From Bradyrhizobium daqingense (GTDB lineage: Bacteria; Pseudomonadota; Alphaproteobacteria; Rhizobiales; Xanthobacteraceae), in NCBI RefSeq assembly GCF_021044685.1, contig NZ_CP088014.1, positions 2,342,001 to 2,406,000 on the forward strand: a stretch of DNA of 64,000 nucleotides, in the 5' to 3' direction. Position 1 is the stretch's first letter, and each line of letters starts with the position of its first letter. The position numbers and the translations under genes were made by a program. Positions 53,080 to 62,816 of this stretch are shown piece after piece. The notes under the pieces were generated by a model. It searched no databases and was not told where the DNA came from. It saw only the letters and a list, made by a program, of their open reading frames with translations.

Positions 53080-53955
53080 ATGTCCGAACTCCACGGCGTC
53101 TTCCCCTATCTCGTCTCGCCTGTCGATGCCGATGGCGCTGTCCGAACCGAAGTTCTCGCAAAGCTCTGCGACGACCTGATCGGCGCCGGCGTGCATGGCT
53201 TGACCCCGCTGGGCTCGACCGGCGAGTTCCCCTATCTCGATGCCGCGCAACGCTTGGCGATCGTGCAGACCACGATCGAAGCCGCCAAGGGCCGTGTGCC
53301 GGTCGTGGCCGGCGTCGCCTCCACCTCGACGGCAGACGCGGTGGCGCAGGCGAGGGCATATCAGAAGCTCGGCGCTAACGGCATCCTTGCGATTTTGGAG
53401 GCTTATTTTCCGCTCGCCGATTCGCAAGTGGAATCCTACTTCCGTGCCATCGCCGATGCCGTGGACATCCCCGTCGTCATCTACACCAATCCGCAATTCC
53501 AGCGATCCGATCTCACGCTCGACGTCATCGCACGCCTCGCCGAGCATCCGCGCATCGGCTACATCAAGGACGCCTCGACCAATACCGGGCGGCTGCTCTC
53601 GATCATGAACCGTTGCGGCGATTCTTTGCGCGTGTTCTCGGCCTCCGCCCATATCCCTGCCGCGGTGATGCTGATCGGCGGGTTCGGCTGGATGGCCGGG
53701 CCTGCCTGCATCATCCCGCGCCAGAGCGTTGCGCTCTACGAGCTCTGCAAGGCCCGTCGCTGGGACGAGGCGATGGCACTGCAGCGCCGGCTGTGGCGCA
53801 TCAACGAGGCATTCGCCCGCTTCAATCTCGCCGCCTGCATCAAGGCCGGCCTGTCGATCCAGGGCTACGACGTCGGCGACCCCGTCCCGCCGCAGGTGCC
53901 GCTGGCGGCCGACGCACGCAAGATCGTGGAGGCGGCGTTGCGCGAGCTGGCCTAG
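53080..53955 (+). CDS. DapA/NAL-family aldolase-lyase
   Basis: 291 residues. Class I TIM-barrel of the dihydrodipicolinate synthase/N-acetylneuraminate lyase superfamily: [10 protein letters not shown], tyrosine in [11 protein letters not shown] and Schiff-base lysine in GYIKDAS. It would cleave or form a bond to pyruvate. Divergence from true DapA (no lysine-biosynthesis context, different active-site surroundings) argues for a catabolic lyase acting on a keto-acid. It starts 65 bp after the VOC gene and may share its transcript. Confidence 0.85.
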   Translation: MSELHGVFPYLVSPVDADGAVRTEVLAKLCDDLIGAGVHGLTPLGSTGEFPYLDAAQRLAIVQTTIEAAKGRVPVVAGVASTSTADAVAQARAYQKLGANGILAILEAYFPLADSQVESYFRAIADAVDIPVVIYTNPQFQRSDLTLDVIARLAEHPRIGYIKDASTNTGRLLSIMNRCGDSLRVFSASAHIPAAVMLIGGFGWMAGPACIIPRQSVALYELCKARRWDEAMALQRRLWRINEAFARFNLAACIKAGLSIQGYDVGDPVPPQVPLAADARKIVEAALRELA

Positions 53956-54121
53956 CTGCTTGCACGCGGCAATTTGCCCCGGCACCCGTGCCGGACGCAA
54001 AAAGGTCATTACCTCCCGGAGAAACTTCCGTTCGTTTGCGACGTTGCTGCGTGAGCGAGGTCTGTCACCCCATGCATGTGCGTCCCGATAGCGTATCCGG
54101 CACAAGAGACGGTGATCCCCG

Positions 54122-55228
54122 ATGAATCGTCGCTATGCGATTGCCGCGGCCGTCGCCGCCGGCCTGCTCCTCGCCGTCACGTCCGCGAAGATCCTGCATG
54201 TCCCGATCTCGTTCGCCCCATGGGCGGCGCCATCCGCCCGCGCCGTCGAGCAGCGCGGCCCGCTGTCCGATGGCGAAAAGGCAACCATCGACATCTTCGA
54301 GCGCGTATCACCTTCGGTCGTCCAGGTTGCCGTCAAGTCGGACGCCAATCCTCTCATGGGCGAGGAAGGGCAGGGCGGCGGCGGCGCTTCCGGTACGGGG
54401 TTCGTTTGGGATCGCGACGGGCACCTCGTGACGAACAACCATGTCGTTGCCAATGGCAACGAGATCGCCGTGCGCTTCGCCTCGGGTGAGGTGGCCGAGG
54501 TTGATCTCGTCGGCCGGGCTCCCAATTACGACCTCGCGGTGTTGCGGATCCGCAGCGTGCGCCAGCTTCCGCCGCCGATCGCACTCGGCAGCTCGAACGA
54601 TTTGAAGGTCGGACAATCCGCTTTCGCGATCGGCAATCCCTTTGGGCTGGATCAATCGATGACCAGCGGCATCATCAGCGCGCTCAAGCGCAGGCTCCCG
54701 ACCCATGGCGGCCGGGAGATCGCCAACGTCATTCAGACGGATGCGGCGATCAACCCGGGCAATTCGGGCGGGCCGCTGCTGGATTCTGCCGGCCGGCTGA
54801 TCGGCGTCACCACGGCGATCATCTCGCCGTCGGGATCGAATGCCGGCATCGGCTTCGCGGTGCCGGTCGATGTCGTGAACCGGATTGTCCCCGAGCTCAT
54901 CCGCAACGGCCGCGTGCCGACGCCCGGCATCGGTATCGTGGCCGCCGGCGAGGATGTCTCGACCCGGCTTGGCGTCGAAGGGGTGATCGTGGTGCGCACC
55001 GCGCCCGGCAGTCCGGCCGAGCGGGCTGGGATTCGCGGCGTCAACTTCTCGACGGGTGCGGTCGGAGATATCATCACCGCCGTCGAAGGCAAGCCGGTGC
55101 GGCGCCTCGCCGATTTGACCGATGCGCTGGAGCAGGTGGGCGCCGGGAAGTCCGTCCGCCTCACCGTCAAGCGGGGTTCGGACAGCCGCGACGTGAATGT
55201 CGGCATCATCGACATCGAGCGTTCCTGA
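54122..55228 (+). CDS. Periplasmic HtrA/DegP-like serine protease
   Basis: 368 residues. An N-terminal hydrophobic segment (YAIAAAVAAGLLLAVTSA) anchors or exports it. The protease triad is complete: H107 in VTNNHVV, D137 in NYDLAVLRI and S215 in NPGNSGGPLLD. One PDZ domain follows (GVEGVIVVRTAPGSPAERAGI). The domain count and anchor resemble DegS/HhoB-type proteases, which act in periplasmic protein quality control or stress signalling. It contrasts with the triad-less homologue 2.3 kb upstream. Monocistronic. Confidence 0.9.
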   Translation: MNRRYAIAAAVAAGLLLAVTSAKILHVPISFAPWAAPSARAVEQRGPLSDGEKATIDIFERVSPSVVQVAVKSDANPLMGEEGQGGGGASGTGFVWDRDGHLVTNNHVVANGNEIAVRFASGEVAEVDLVGRAPNYDLAVLRIRSVRQLPPPIALGSSNDLKVGQSAFAIGNPFGLDQSMTSGIISALKRRLPTHGGREIANVIQTDAAINPGNSGGPLLDSAGRLIGVTTAIISPSGSNAGIGFAVPVDVVNRIVPELIRNGRVPTPGIGIVAAGEDVSTRLGVEGVIVVRTAPGSPAERAGIRGVNFSTGAVGDIITAVEGKPVRRLADLTDALEQVGAGKSVRLTVKRGSDSRDVNVGIIDIERS

Positions 55229-55366
55229 CGAACCATCTGACCTGGCAATCTCTGCCGCCAAAATGGGCGTGGCACGCAATGCAGATGTGCCGCGGCTCGG
55301 TTGTATCGACCGCAAAATCGGCTAAAACCGCCGCGGTCGTTTTCCGGATTTCAGGGACATAGCGGA

Positions 55367-57688
55367 ATGAACATTCTTCCCGGCAATTTGCGTTTCGGAG
55401 CGGGGCAGCCCGTCAAGCGTTTGGAAGACCAGAGGCTGCTCACCGGGAAGGGACAGTTCATCGACGACAAGCCTGAGGAGGGCGCGCTGTGGTTGTACGT
55501 GCTGCGCTCGCCGCACGCCCACGCGAAGATTGCCTCGATCGACACCAGCGCCGCGGCGTCGATGCCTGGCGTCACCGCGATCTACACCGGCGCCGACCTC
55601 GTCAACGACGACATCGGCACCATTCCGACGCTGAACATCTTCAAGCGCCCCGACGGCAAGCCGATGACGGTGCCGCCGCGCCGCCTGCTCGCCCACGAGA
55701 TCGTGCGCTATGCGGGCGAGGCCGTCGCCGCCGTGGTGGCGTCGTCGCGTGCCGACGCCCAGAGCGCGGCCGAAGCGATCATGGTCGAATATGACGTGCA
55801 GCCCGCGGTGGTCGATCCCGTCGAGGCGGTGAAATCAGGTGCGCCCGTGGTGTGGCCGGAGGCGCCCGACAACATCGTCGGCGCCATGAGCTATGGCGAT
55901 GCCGCCAAGGTGGACGAGGCGTTGGCCAGGGCGGCGCACACCGTCGAGCTCGACATCGTCAGTCAGCGCCTGGTGCCCTCCGCGATGGAGCCGCGCTCAA
56001 CCATCGCCGAGATCGACAAGAAGTCCGGACGTCTCCTCCTGCACGTGCAGTCGCAGACCCCGGCTTCGACGCGCGACGTGCTGGCGGAAGCCGTGCTGAA
56101 GCGTCCCAAGGACAGCGTGCGCGTGCTGGTCGGCGACATCGGCGGCGGCTTCGGCCAGAAGACCAATCTCTATCCCGAGGACGGCATCGTGGCCTATGCC
56201 GCGACCAAGCTGAACAAGAAGATCCGCTGGCGCGGCGATCGCACCGACGAGTTCGTCGGCGGCACCCATGGCCGCGATCTCACCTCGACGGCCTCGTTTG
56301 CCCTGGACGAAAAGGGCAAGGTGCTGGCTTATCGCGTCAAGTCGATCGGCTGCACCGGGGCCTATTCCTCCGGCGCTGCCAACATCATCCCGCTGGTGCT
56401 CGGGCCGTTCGTGCAGACCGGCGTCTACGATCTGCCGCTGGTGCATTTCGAGGTGAAGTCGGTGATGACCCACACCGCTCCGGTCGGCGCCTATCGCGGC
56501 GCGGGCCGTCCCGAGGCGGTGTTCATCGTCGAGCGCCTGTTCGACGCTGCTGCGCGCAAGATCGGCATGGATCCGCGCGCGATCCGCAAAGCCAACTACA
56601 TCAAGCCGGCGCAGCTGCCGTACACGAATGCTGCGGGCCAGGTTTACGATTCCGGTGCCTTCGCGCATATGCTCGACCGCGCGGTGAAGCTTGCGGACTG
56701 GGACGGCTTTGCCGCGCGCAAAAAGGCGGCGAAGAAGAAGGGCCTGCTCTACGGCCGCGGGCTCACCTCTTATATCGAATGGACCGGAGGTCGCGCCCAT
56801 ACTGAGAAGGTCAGCCTGCATGCGACTTCGCAGGGCCGCGTCGTGCTGCATTCCGGCACCATGGCGATGGGGCAGGGACTGCAGACCACCTACACCCAGA
56901 TGATCTCCGACACGCTCGGCATTCCCATGGACAAGATCGACGTCGTCCAGGGCGACACGGATCTCGCCATGGGCTTCGGCAGCGTCGGCTCGCGTTCGCT
57001 GTTCGTCGGCGGCACGGCGGTCGCGGTTTCCTCGAATGATCTCATCCAGAAGGCGCGCGAGAGGGCGGCGAACGTGCTGGAAACCTCGGTCGAGGACATC
57101 GAATATCAGGGCGGCATGCTCACCGTGGTCGGCACCGACCGCCGCATCAGCCTGTTCGATCTCGCGGAGAAGGAGAACGGCGCCAAGCTCAGCGTCGATT
57201 CCGAGGGCGAAGTCGATGGCCCGAGCTGGCCGAACGGCACGCATATCTGCGAGGTCGAGATCGACCCCGAGACCGGCGTCTCGCGCGTCGTGCGCTACAC
57301 GACCGTCGACGACGTCGGCGTCGCCGTCAACCCGATGCTGGTGACGGGGCAGATCCATGGCGGCGTCGCGCAAGGCATCGGCCAGGCGCTGTATGAAGGC
57401 GTCTCCTACGACGCCGACGGCCAGCTCCTCACTGCGAGCTATCAGGACTACTGCATCCCGCGCGCCGACGACGTGCCGCCGATCGTGGTGACGCTGGATG
57501 ATTCCGCGCCCTGCCGTACCAATCCGCTCGGTGCCAAGGGTTGCGGCGAATCCGGCGCCATCGGCGGCCCGCCCTGCGTCACCAACGGCGTGATGGACGC
57601 GCTGGCCGAGCTCGGCATCACCCAGCTGAACACGCCGCTGACGCCTCAGAAGATCTGGCAGGCGATCAGGGAGGCGAGGGCGGGTTAG
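55367..57688 (+). CDS. Xanthine-dehydrogenase-family molybdopterin-binding subunit (CoxL-type, form II-like)
   Basis: 773 residues from ATG 55367 ([21 protein letters not shown]). Large-subunit signatures: [23 protein letters not shown], the active-site loop AYRGAGR (about 375), which is the form II/CODH-like variant rather than the CSFR loop of genuine CO dehydrogenase, and the catalytic glutamate in [10 protein letters not shown]. It should hydroxylate an aldehyde or heterocycle at a Mo centre. The FeS (CoxS) and FAD (CoxM) partners are absent from the window, so the gene is an orphan here. Confidence 0.9.
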   Translation: MNILPGNLRFGAGQPVKRLEDQRLLTGKGQFIDDKPEEGALWLYVLRSPHAHAKIASIDTSAAASMPGVTAIYTGADLVNDDIGTIPTLNIFKRPDGKPMTVPPRRLLAHEIVRYAGEAVAAVVASSRADAQSAAEAIMVEYDVQPAVVDPVEAVKSGAPVVWPEAPDNIVGAMSYGDAAKVDEALARAAHTVELDIVSQRLVPSAMEPRSTIAEIDKKSGRLLLHVQSQTPASTRDVLAEAVLKRPKDSVRVLVGDIGGGFGQKTNLYPEDGIVAYAATKLNKKIRWRGDRTDEFVGGTHGRDLTSTASFALDEKGKVLAYRVKSIGCTGAYSSGAANIIPLVLGPFVQTGVYDLPLVHFEVKSVMTHTAPVGAYRGAGRPEAVFIVERLFDAAARKIGMDPRAIRKANYIKPAQLPYTNAAGQVYDSGAFAHMLDRAVKLADWDGFAARKKAAKKKGLLYGRGLTSYIEWTGGRAHTEKVSLHATSQGRVVLHSGTMAMGQGLQTTYTQMISDTLGIPMDKIDVVQGDTDLAMGFGSVGSRSLFVGGTAVAVSSNDLIQKARERAANVLETSVEDIEYQGGMLTVVGTDRRISLFDLAEKENGAKLSVDSEGEVDGPSWPNGTHICEVEIDPETGVSRVVRYTTVDDVGVAVNPMLVTGQIHGGVAQGIGQALYEGVSYDADGQLLTASYQDYCIPRADDVPPIVVTLDDSAPCRTNPLGAKGCGESGAIGGPPCVTNGVMDALAELGITQLNTPLTPQKIWQAIREARAG

Positions 57689-57702
57689 GCCTTCAACGAC
57701 AC

Positions 57703-57790
57703 CGTCATTGCGAGCGCAGCGAAGCAATCCAGGAATATCTCCGAGGAGACAGCCTGGATTGCTTCGTCGCAAGAGCTCCTCGCAATGACG
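57703..57790. repeat. Palindromic intergenic repeat, family B, copy 2
   Basis: Left end CGTCATTGCGAGCGCAGCGA then GCAATCCAGG; right end CCTGGATTGCTTCGTCGC ... CGCAATGACG. It lies between the convergent CoxL-type gene and acyl-CoA dehydrogenase gene. Confidence 0.85.
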
Positions 57791-57808
57791 GAGGAGAGAG
57801 CCTTGAGC

Positions 57809-59005
57809 TCAAATCCCCAGCATCATCTTCGCGATGATATCGCGCTGGATCTCCGAGGTGCCGCCGAAGATCGTGTAGGCGCGGCCGTTGAGATATTCCG
57901 GCATCACCGTCAGCATCTCCTCAGGGATCGCCGGCTCGTGATTGAGCTTGTAGAGCGGGCGCATCGGCTCGACGGCGAGGGCGTCGTGCCCGATCACGTC
58001 GGCGCCGAGCCGCGTCACAGCCTGGCGGATCTCGCTGTTGCGCAGCTTCAGGATCGACGACACCGCACCGGGATTTTGCCCGGTCTGCAGGGCCGAGAGC
58101 ACGCGCAGCTCGGTCATCTCCAGCGCGTCGATGTCGACTTCGACCTCGGAGATGCGCGTCGCGATATCGGGGCTGTCGATGGCTCGGCCGGTGAGGTCGG
58201 ACTCCGCGAGACCTGCGATCGCTTTCAAGCCCTCGCGCAGCTTGGCCGAGGCGATGCCGGAGCCGCGCTCGAACTCGAGCAGATATTTGCCGTAGGTCCA
58301 GCCCTTGCCTTCCTCGCCGACCCGGTTGGCCACGGGCACGCGCACGTCGTCGAAGAACACCTGGTTGACCTCGTGGTCGCCGCCGATGGTGAGAATGGGA
58401 CGCGTGGTGATGCCGGGGATCTTCATGTCGATCAGGATGAAGCTGATGCCGTCTTGCTGCCGCGGCCCGTCGCTGGTGCGGACCAGCGCGAACATGCGGT
58501 TGGCGTGATGGGCATGCGTGGTCCAGATCTTGGTGCCGTTGATGATGTAGTCATCGCCGTCGCGCACGGCTCGCGTCTTCAATGACGACAGGTCGGAGCC
58601 GGAGCCCGGCTCGGAATAGCCCTGGCACCAATAATCCTCGCCGGAGAGAATCCGCGGCAGGTAGAAGTTCTTCTGTTCCGGCGAGCCGAAGCCGATGATG
58701 ACGGGCCCGACCATCTTCACGCCCATCACGTTGACATTGGGCACGCCGGCCCTCGCGCATTCGGTCTCGAAGATCCAGCGCTGCGCCGGCGTCCAGTCCG
58801 GCCCGCCATGCTCGACCGGCCAGCCCGGCGCGCCCCAGCCCTGCCGGTGCAGCGCGCGCTGCCAGGCCATGCCGATATCAGGATCGGAGAACACCGACGG
58901 CGTCAGCGCGGTCGCGTGCTTCATCTCCTCGGTGAGGTTCTTGGCAATGAAGCCGCGCACCTCGTCCTGAAAGGCGCGTTCCTCGGCATTGAACGACAGA
59001 TCCAT
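57809..59005 (-). CDS. Acyl-CoA dehydrogenase (subunit A-like)
   Basis: 398 residues. Acyl-CoA dehydrogenase fold with the FAD/substrate motif YSEPGSGSDLSSLKT, KIWTTHAHHAN, and the C-terminal GGTSEIQRDIIAK, which contacts the FAD of the neighbouring subunit. It is the last of three genes in an operon with a second dehydrogenase (15-bp gap) and an enoyl-CoA hydratase. Adjacent dissimilar dehydrogenases often form alpha2beta2 enzymes such as PimC/PimD, for unusual acyl-CoAs. Confidence 0.92.
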   Translation of the reverse strand: MDLSFNAEERAFQDEVRGFIAKNLTEEMKHATALTPSVFSDPDIGMAWQRALHRQGWGAPGWPVEHGGPDWTPAQRWIFETECARAGVPNVNVMGVKMVGPVIIGFGSPEQKNFYLPRILSGEDYWCQGYSEPGSGSDLSSLKTRAVRDGDDYIINGTKIWTTHAHHANRMFALVRTSDGPRQQDGISFILIDMKIPGITTRPILTIGGDHEVNQVFFDDVRVPVANRVGEEGKGWTYGKYLLEFERGSGIASAKLREGLKAIAGLAESDLTGRAIDSPDIATRISEVEVDIDALEMTELRVLSALQTGQNPGAVSSILKLRNSEIRQAVTRLGADVIGHDALAVEPMRPLYKLNHEPAIPEEMLTVMPEYLNGRAYTIFGGTSEIQRDIIAKMMLGI

Positions 59006-59020
59006 GAGGCTCTCCCAGTG

Positions 59021-60169
59021 TCAGGCGGGCGCGGTGGTGCGGCCCAGCTCGGCATGGCGGGCATAATGGTGCGCGCTGCCGCCGAACAGCGTGTCGAAGG
59101 CGACGAGCCGCTTGAAATAGGCGCCGACCTCGAGCTCCTCGGTCACGCCCATGCCGCCATGGAGCTGGATCGACTGCTCGCCGACGAAGCGCGCGCATCT
59201 GCCGATCTTCGCCTTCGCGCCCGAGGCAGCCCGCGCGCGCTCGATTGGCGTGCTGTCGGCCTTGAGCGAAGCGCGCAGCGCCATCGAGCGGGATTCATCG
59301 ACCTGCATCGCCATGTCGGCGAGGCGGTGGCGGATCACTTGGTTGGCGGAGAGCGGCCGGCCGAACTGCTTGCGGATCTTGGTGTATTCGAGCGTGGTGT
59401 CGAGCAGCGTCTGCATGATGCCGACGGCTTCCGCGCCGAGCGCAGCCATGGCGCGGTCGACGGCCCATTCGATCGCGGGCAGCGCGTTGTCGCCGTCGCC
59501 GAGCAAGGCGTCTGCAGGCAGATGCACGTCGCACAGCTCGATATTGCAGGCGCGCCCGCCGCCGAGCCGTGCATAGTCGGAGATCACAAGGCCGGGCACT
59601 GTGGCTGGCATCACGAACAGGCCGATCCGCCCCGAAGGGCCGCGGTGGTCATGCATCAGAGCGGAGACGATGATCTCGTCGGCAGCATGCCCGTCGAGCA
59701 CGGCGATCTTGCTGCCGGACAGGCGCCAGCCTTGCGCCGTCGTGGTGGCGCTGGTTGCGACCTTGGCGAGATCGAACCGTGCCGCGCGCTCGGAATGCGC
59801 CAACGCGAGCTTCAGCGATCCGTCCGCGACCTTGGGCAGGCTCGCCTGCTTCTGCTCGGTAGTGCCGCATCGCTCGATCAGCGCGGCGCCCAGCACCACC
59901 GTCGCGACATAGGGCTCCGACACCAGTCCGCGGCCGAAGGCTTCCATCAGGATCCCGACATCGACCGCGCCGCCGCCGAGCCCGCCGAAGTCTTCGGGAA
60001 GCGGCAGCGCCAGCCAGCCGAGCTCGGCGAATTGCTTCCATACATCCGGGCTGAAGCCGAGCGGATCGTTCGCCATCTTGCGGCGGTGAGCGGCATCGTA
60101 GCTTTCGGCCACGAAGCGTTCTGCGCTTTCGCGCAGCAACTTTTGCTCGTCACTGAGATTGAGGTCCAT
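59021..60169 (-). CDS. Acyl-CoA dehydrogenase (subunit B-like)
   Basis: 382 residues. N-terminal helices (FVAESYDAAHRRKMANDP), the middle beta domain, and C-terminal QLHGGMGVTEELEVGAYFKRL. It lacks the EPGSGSD motif (the equivalent region reads ALAHSERAARFD), which suggests poor independent FAD binding and dependence on its partner. Located between the hydratase (4-bp gap) and the A-like dehydrogenase. The pair probably forms a heteromer. Confidence 0.88.
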   Translation of the reverse strand: MDLNLSDEQKLLRESAERFVAESYDAAHRRKMANDPLGFSPDVWKQFAELGWLALPLPEDFGGLGGGAVDVGILMEAFGRGLVSEPYVATVVLGAALIERCGTTEQKQASLPKVADGSLKLALAHSERAARFDLAKVATSATTTAQGWRLSGSKIAVLDGHAADEIIVSALMHDHRGPSGRIGLFVMPATVPGLVISDYARLGGGRACNIELCDVHLPADALLGDGDNALPAIEWAVDRAMAALGAEAVGIMQTLLDTTLEYTKIRKQFGRPLSANQVIRHRLADMAMQVDESRSMALRASLKADSTPIERARAASGAKAKIGRCARFVGEQSIQLHGGMGVTEELEVGAYFKRLVAFDTLFGGSAHHYARHAELGRTTAPA

Positions 60170-60173
60170 ATCG

Positions 60174-61028
60174 CTACTCCGCGGCCGTCGGCGGCTTGCG
60201 CACGGAGGGATGCAGGCCCGAGGGATCGACGATCATGCCGAACTCCTGGAGATTATGCGCGTGGCAGAGCTGATGCAGCGCAAAGGCCTGATCGATCGCG
60301 GCGGGTTGGCCCATGACGTCGACCGAGCGGTTGACGGCCTCCTTGGTCAGCTTCAGCGCGAAGGCCGGTTTTGTCGCGATCCGGCGCGCCAGCTCCAGCA
60401 CGCGCGACGACAGCTCCGCGCGCGGCACGACTTGGTTGACCATGCCGAGCTGATGCGCCTCCTGCGCGCTCCAGCTGTCGGCGGTGAACAGGAACTCCTT
60501 GGCCTTGCGCGGCCCGAGCTCCCAGGGATGCACGAACCACTCGACGCCGCAGACGCCCATGGTCACGACGGGGTCGCAGAACTGCGCATCGTCGCTGGCG
60601 ACGATGAGGTCGCAGGCCCAGGCGAGCATCAGGCCACCGGCGATGCACCTGCCGTGCACCTCGGCAATGGTCGGCTTGGCGAGGTTGCGCCAGCGCCGCG
60701 TGATCTGGAGATATATCTCCTGCTCGCGCGCAAAGCGGCCATGGGCATTGGGCTCGGCAAAGCCGCCCCAATTTCCGATCGGCGGAAAATCGGCGCCGGC
60801 TGCGTTCTTGCCGCCCGGGCGCAGGTCGTGGCCGGAGGAAAAATGCGGACCATTGCCGGCGAGGATGATGACCTTGACCGTATCGTCCTGCACCGCCGCG
60901 TCGAAGGCGGCGTTGAGGTCGTAGGTCATTTGCAGGTTCTGTGCGTTGCGCGCCTCGGGCCGGTTCATCACGACCCGGACGATGGCCGGCTCCGGCCGTT
61001 CCACGAGGATAGTCTCGAACGAGGACAT
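60174..61028 (-). CDS. Enoyl-CoA hydratase/isomerase (crotonase) family
   Basis: 284 residues from ATG 61028 (MSSFETILVERPEPAIVRVV); the frame to 61133 was rejected. Crotonase fold with oxyanion-hole pieces GPHFSSGHDLR and GRCIAGGLMLAWACDL. The typical Glu pair of hydratases is not clear: the second region reads PVVTMGVCGVEWFVHP, so the reaction type (hydratase, isomerase, other) is open. First gene of the beta-oxidation-like operon, divergent from lemA. Confidence 0.9.
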   Translation of the reverse strand: MSSFETILVERPEPAIVRVVMNRPEARNAQNLQMTYDLNAAFDAAVQDDTVKVIILAGNGPHFSSGHDLRPGGKNAAGADFPPIGNWGGFAEPNAHGRFAREQEIYLQITRRWRNLAKPTIAEVHGRCIAGGLMLAWACDLIVASDDAQFCDPVVTMGVCGVEWFVHPWELGPRKAKEFLFTADSWSAQEAHQLGMVNQVVPRAELSSRVLELARRIATKPAFALKLTKEAVNRSVDVMGQPAAIDQAFALHQLCHAHNLQEFGMIVDPSGLHPSVRKPPTAAE

Positions 61029-61171
61029 CGCGTTCCCCCTGCCGTTTCCGCTTTTGTTTTGCCGGAGTTGACTATGTCGGCCTGCGATAGGCAAGAGGCT
61101 TGCGTCAGCCGGCTGCTTTCCTCGCGCGCGCAATCTGATAGTTTGCGCCGGATTCCACCGGGAGAAATTTG

Positions 61172-61780
61172 ATGCGCAAGATTCTGACCGTGCTGGCCGC
61201 CCTGGCCTCGCTGAGCCTGACCAATTGCGGCTACAACGCGATCCAGAGCGAGGACGAGCAGATTAAGGCCAACTGGTCCGAGGTCGTGAACCAGTACCAG
61301 CGCCGCGCCGATCTCGTGCCCAACCTGGTCAATTCGGTGAAGGGCTTCGCGCAGCAGGAGAAGGACGTGCTGCTCGGCGTCACCAATGCGCGGGCCAAGG
61401 TCGGCAGCATCCAGGCAACGCCGGAGGTGCTGAACGATCCCGCCGCGTTCCAGAAATTCCAGGCTGCCCAGGGCGAGCTCTCCAGCGCATTGTCGCGCCT
61501 CTTGGTCGTCACCGAGAATTATCCGCAGCTCAAATCGGACGCCCTGTTCAAGGATCTGATGTCACAGCTCGAGGGCACCGAGAACCGCATCACCGTGGCC
61601 CGCAACCGCTACATCAAGGCGGTGCAGGACTACAACGTCACGATCCGCTCCTTCCCGAGCAACCTCACCGCGATGATGTTCGGCTACAAGGAGAAGCCGA
61701 ACTTCTCGGTCGAGAACGAGAAAGCGATCTCGACCGCGCCGAAGGTGGACTTCAACCCGGCACCAGCGCCGTCGAAGTAA
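61172..61780 (+). CDS. lemA: LemA-family lipoprotein
   Basis: 202 residues from ATG 61172, with GGAGA at 61161-61165; TTG 61169 is a less likely start. The leader MRKILTVLAALASLSLTNC ends in a lipobox-like LTNC, so it is probably a lipoprotein. The helical core has VNQYQRRADLVPNLVNSVK and ALSRLLVVTENYPQLKSD, both LemA signatures. LemA proteins are found next to TPM-domain genes, as here, and are linked to envelope stress; the molecular role is not established. Confidence 0.93.
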   Translation: MRKILTVLAALASLSLTNCGYNAIQSEDEQIKANWSEVVNQYQRRADLVPNLVNSVKGFAQQEKDVLLGVTNARAKVGSIQATPEVLNDPAAFQKFQAAQGELSSALSRLLVVTENYPQLKSDALFKDLMSQLEGTENRITVARNRYIKAVQDYNVTIRSFPSNLTAMMFGYKEKPNFSVENEKAISTAPKVDFNPAPAPSK

Positions 61781-61816
61781 GCGCACGCCGTTTGCGAATG
61801 CGCTTTACCCCATCCA

Positions 61817-61925
61817 CTGATGTCATTCCCCGCGGAGGCGGGGAATCCAGTACGCCGCGGCATCACAGTTCGAGCCCTGCGGCCGCTGGAATACTCGATC
61901 GCCCGCCTTCGCGGGCGATGACAGT
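61817..61925. repeat. Palindromic repeat, family C
   Basis: Left end CACTGATGTCATTCCCCGCG ... GGAATCCAG; right end CGCCCGCCTTCGCGGGCGATGACAGTG. Contains two internal hairpins (CCCCGC/GCGGGG and CGCCCGC/GCGGGCG). The right end supplies the candidate start codons of the next gene. Only one copy in the window. Confidence 0.75.
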
Positions 61926-62811
61926 GAGGGTGTGGCGCGCGCTCGTCGCCGTCGCACTCTTCTTCGTCTTCGTCATCCCCGCCCACGCCGACGTCGCCGT
62001 GCCGGAGCTCACCGGCCGTGTGGTCGATCAGACCGGCACGCTGTCGAACGCCGACGTCGCCACTCTTTCGCAAAAGCTGCGTGACTTCGAGAACCGCAAG
62101 GGCAGCCAGATCGCCGTCCTGATCGTGCCGACGACACAGCCGGAGACGATCGAGCAGTTCTCGATCCGCGTCGCCGAGGCCTGGAAACTCGGGCGCAAGA
62201 ACATCGATGACGGCGCGATCCTCGTCGTCGCCAAGAACGACCGGCATTTGCGCATCGAGGTCGGCTACGGACTCGAAGGCGCGCTCACCGACGTCACCTC
62301 GCGGCGGATCATCGACGAGATCATCACGCCGAAATTCAGGACCGGCGATTTTGCCGGCGGCATCTCCGACGGCGTCGATCGCATGATCCGCGTGATCGAC
62401 GGCGAGCCGCTGCCGGTTCCTTCACCGGCCGCCCACTTCGGAAGCCTGGACGATCTCGGGCCGCTCCTGATCGTGACGCTGTTCGCATCGATCGGGGTCG
62501 GGGGGGTCTTCCGGGCCATGCTGGGGCGACTGCTCGGATCATTGGCGACCGGCGGCATTGTCGCCGTGTTCGCCTGGTTCATTCTCGGCTCTTTTGCGTT
62601 TGCCATCGGTCTCGGTGTCCTCGGCTTCATTATCGGATTCATCGCCGATCTGTTTGCGGGGATGGGACCGAGCACGGGGTCGTCGCGCGGTGGAGGCTGG
62701 TCGAGCGGCTCCTCGGGAGGCGGCTGGAGTAGCGGCTCGTCGAGCGACAGCGGCAGCTTCAGCGGCGGCGGGGGCAGTTTCGGCGGCGGCGGCGCCTCGG
62801 GGAGCTGGTAG
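61918..62811 (+). CDS. TPM-domain membrane protein, YgcG-like
   Basis: 297 residues from ATG 61918 (GTG 61924 or 61930 possible). The first residues are read from the end of a family C repeat. A signal peptide (VWRALVAVALFFVFVIPAHA) is followed by the TPM domain: GRVVDQTGTLSNADVATLS, GSQIAVLIVPTTQPETIEQF and LRIEVGYGLEGALTDVTSRR. A membrane region at about 205-260 and a Gly/Ser-rich tail GGGSFGGGGASGSW follow. Similar proteins sit beside LemA in many bacteria and probably act at the envelope; the biochemical activity is unsettled. Confidence 0.9.
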   Translation: MTVRVWRALVAVALFFVFVIPAHADVAVPELTGRVVDQTGTLSNADVATLSQKLRDFENRKGSQIAVLIVPTTQPETIEQFSIRVAEAWKLGRKNIDDGAILVVAKNDRHLRIEVGYGLEGALTDVTSRRIIDEIITPKFRTGDFAGGISDGVDRMIRVIDGEPLPVPSPAAHFGSLDDLGPLLIVTLFASIGVGGVFRAMLGRLLGSLATGGIVAVFAWFILGSFAFAIGLGVLGFIIGFIADLFAGMGPSTGSSRGGGWSSGSSGGGWSSGSSSDSGSFSGGGGSFGGGGASGSW

Positions 62812-62816
62812 CGGTC

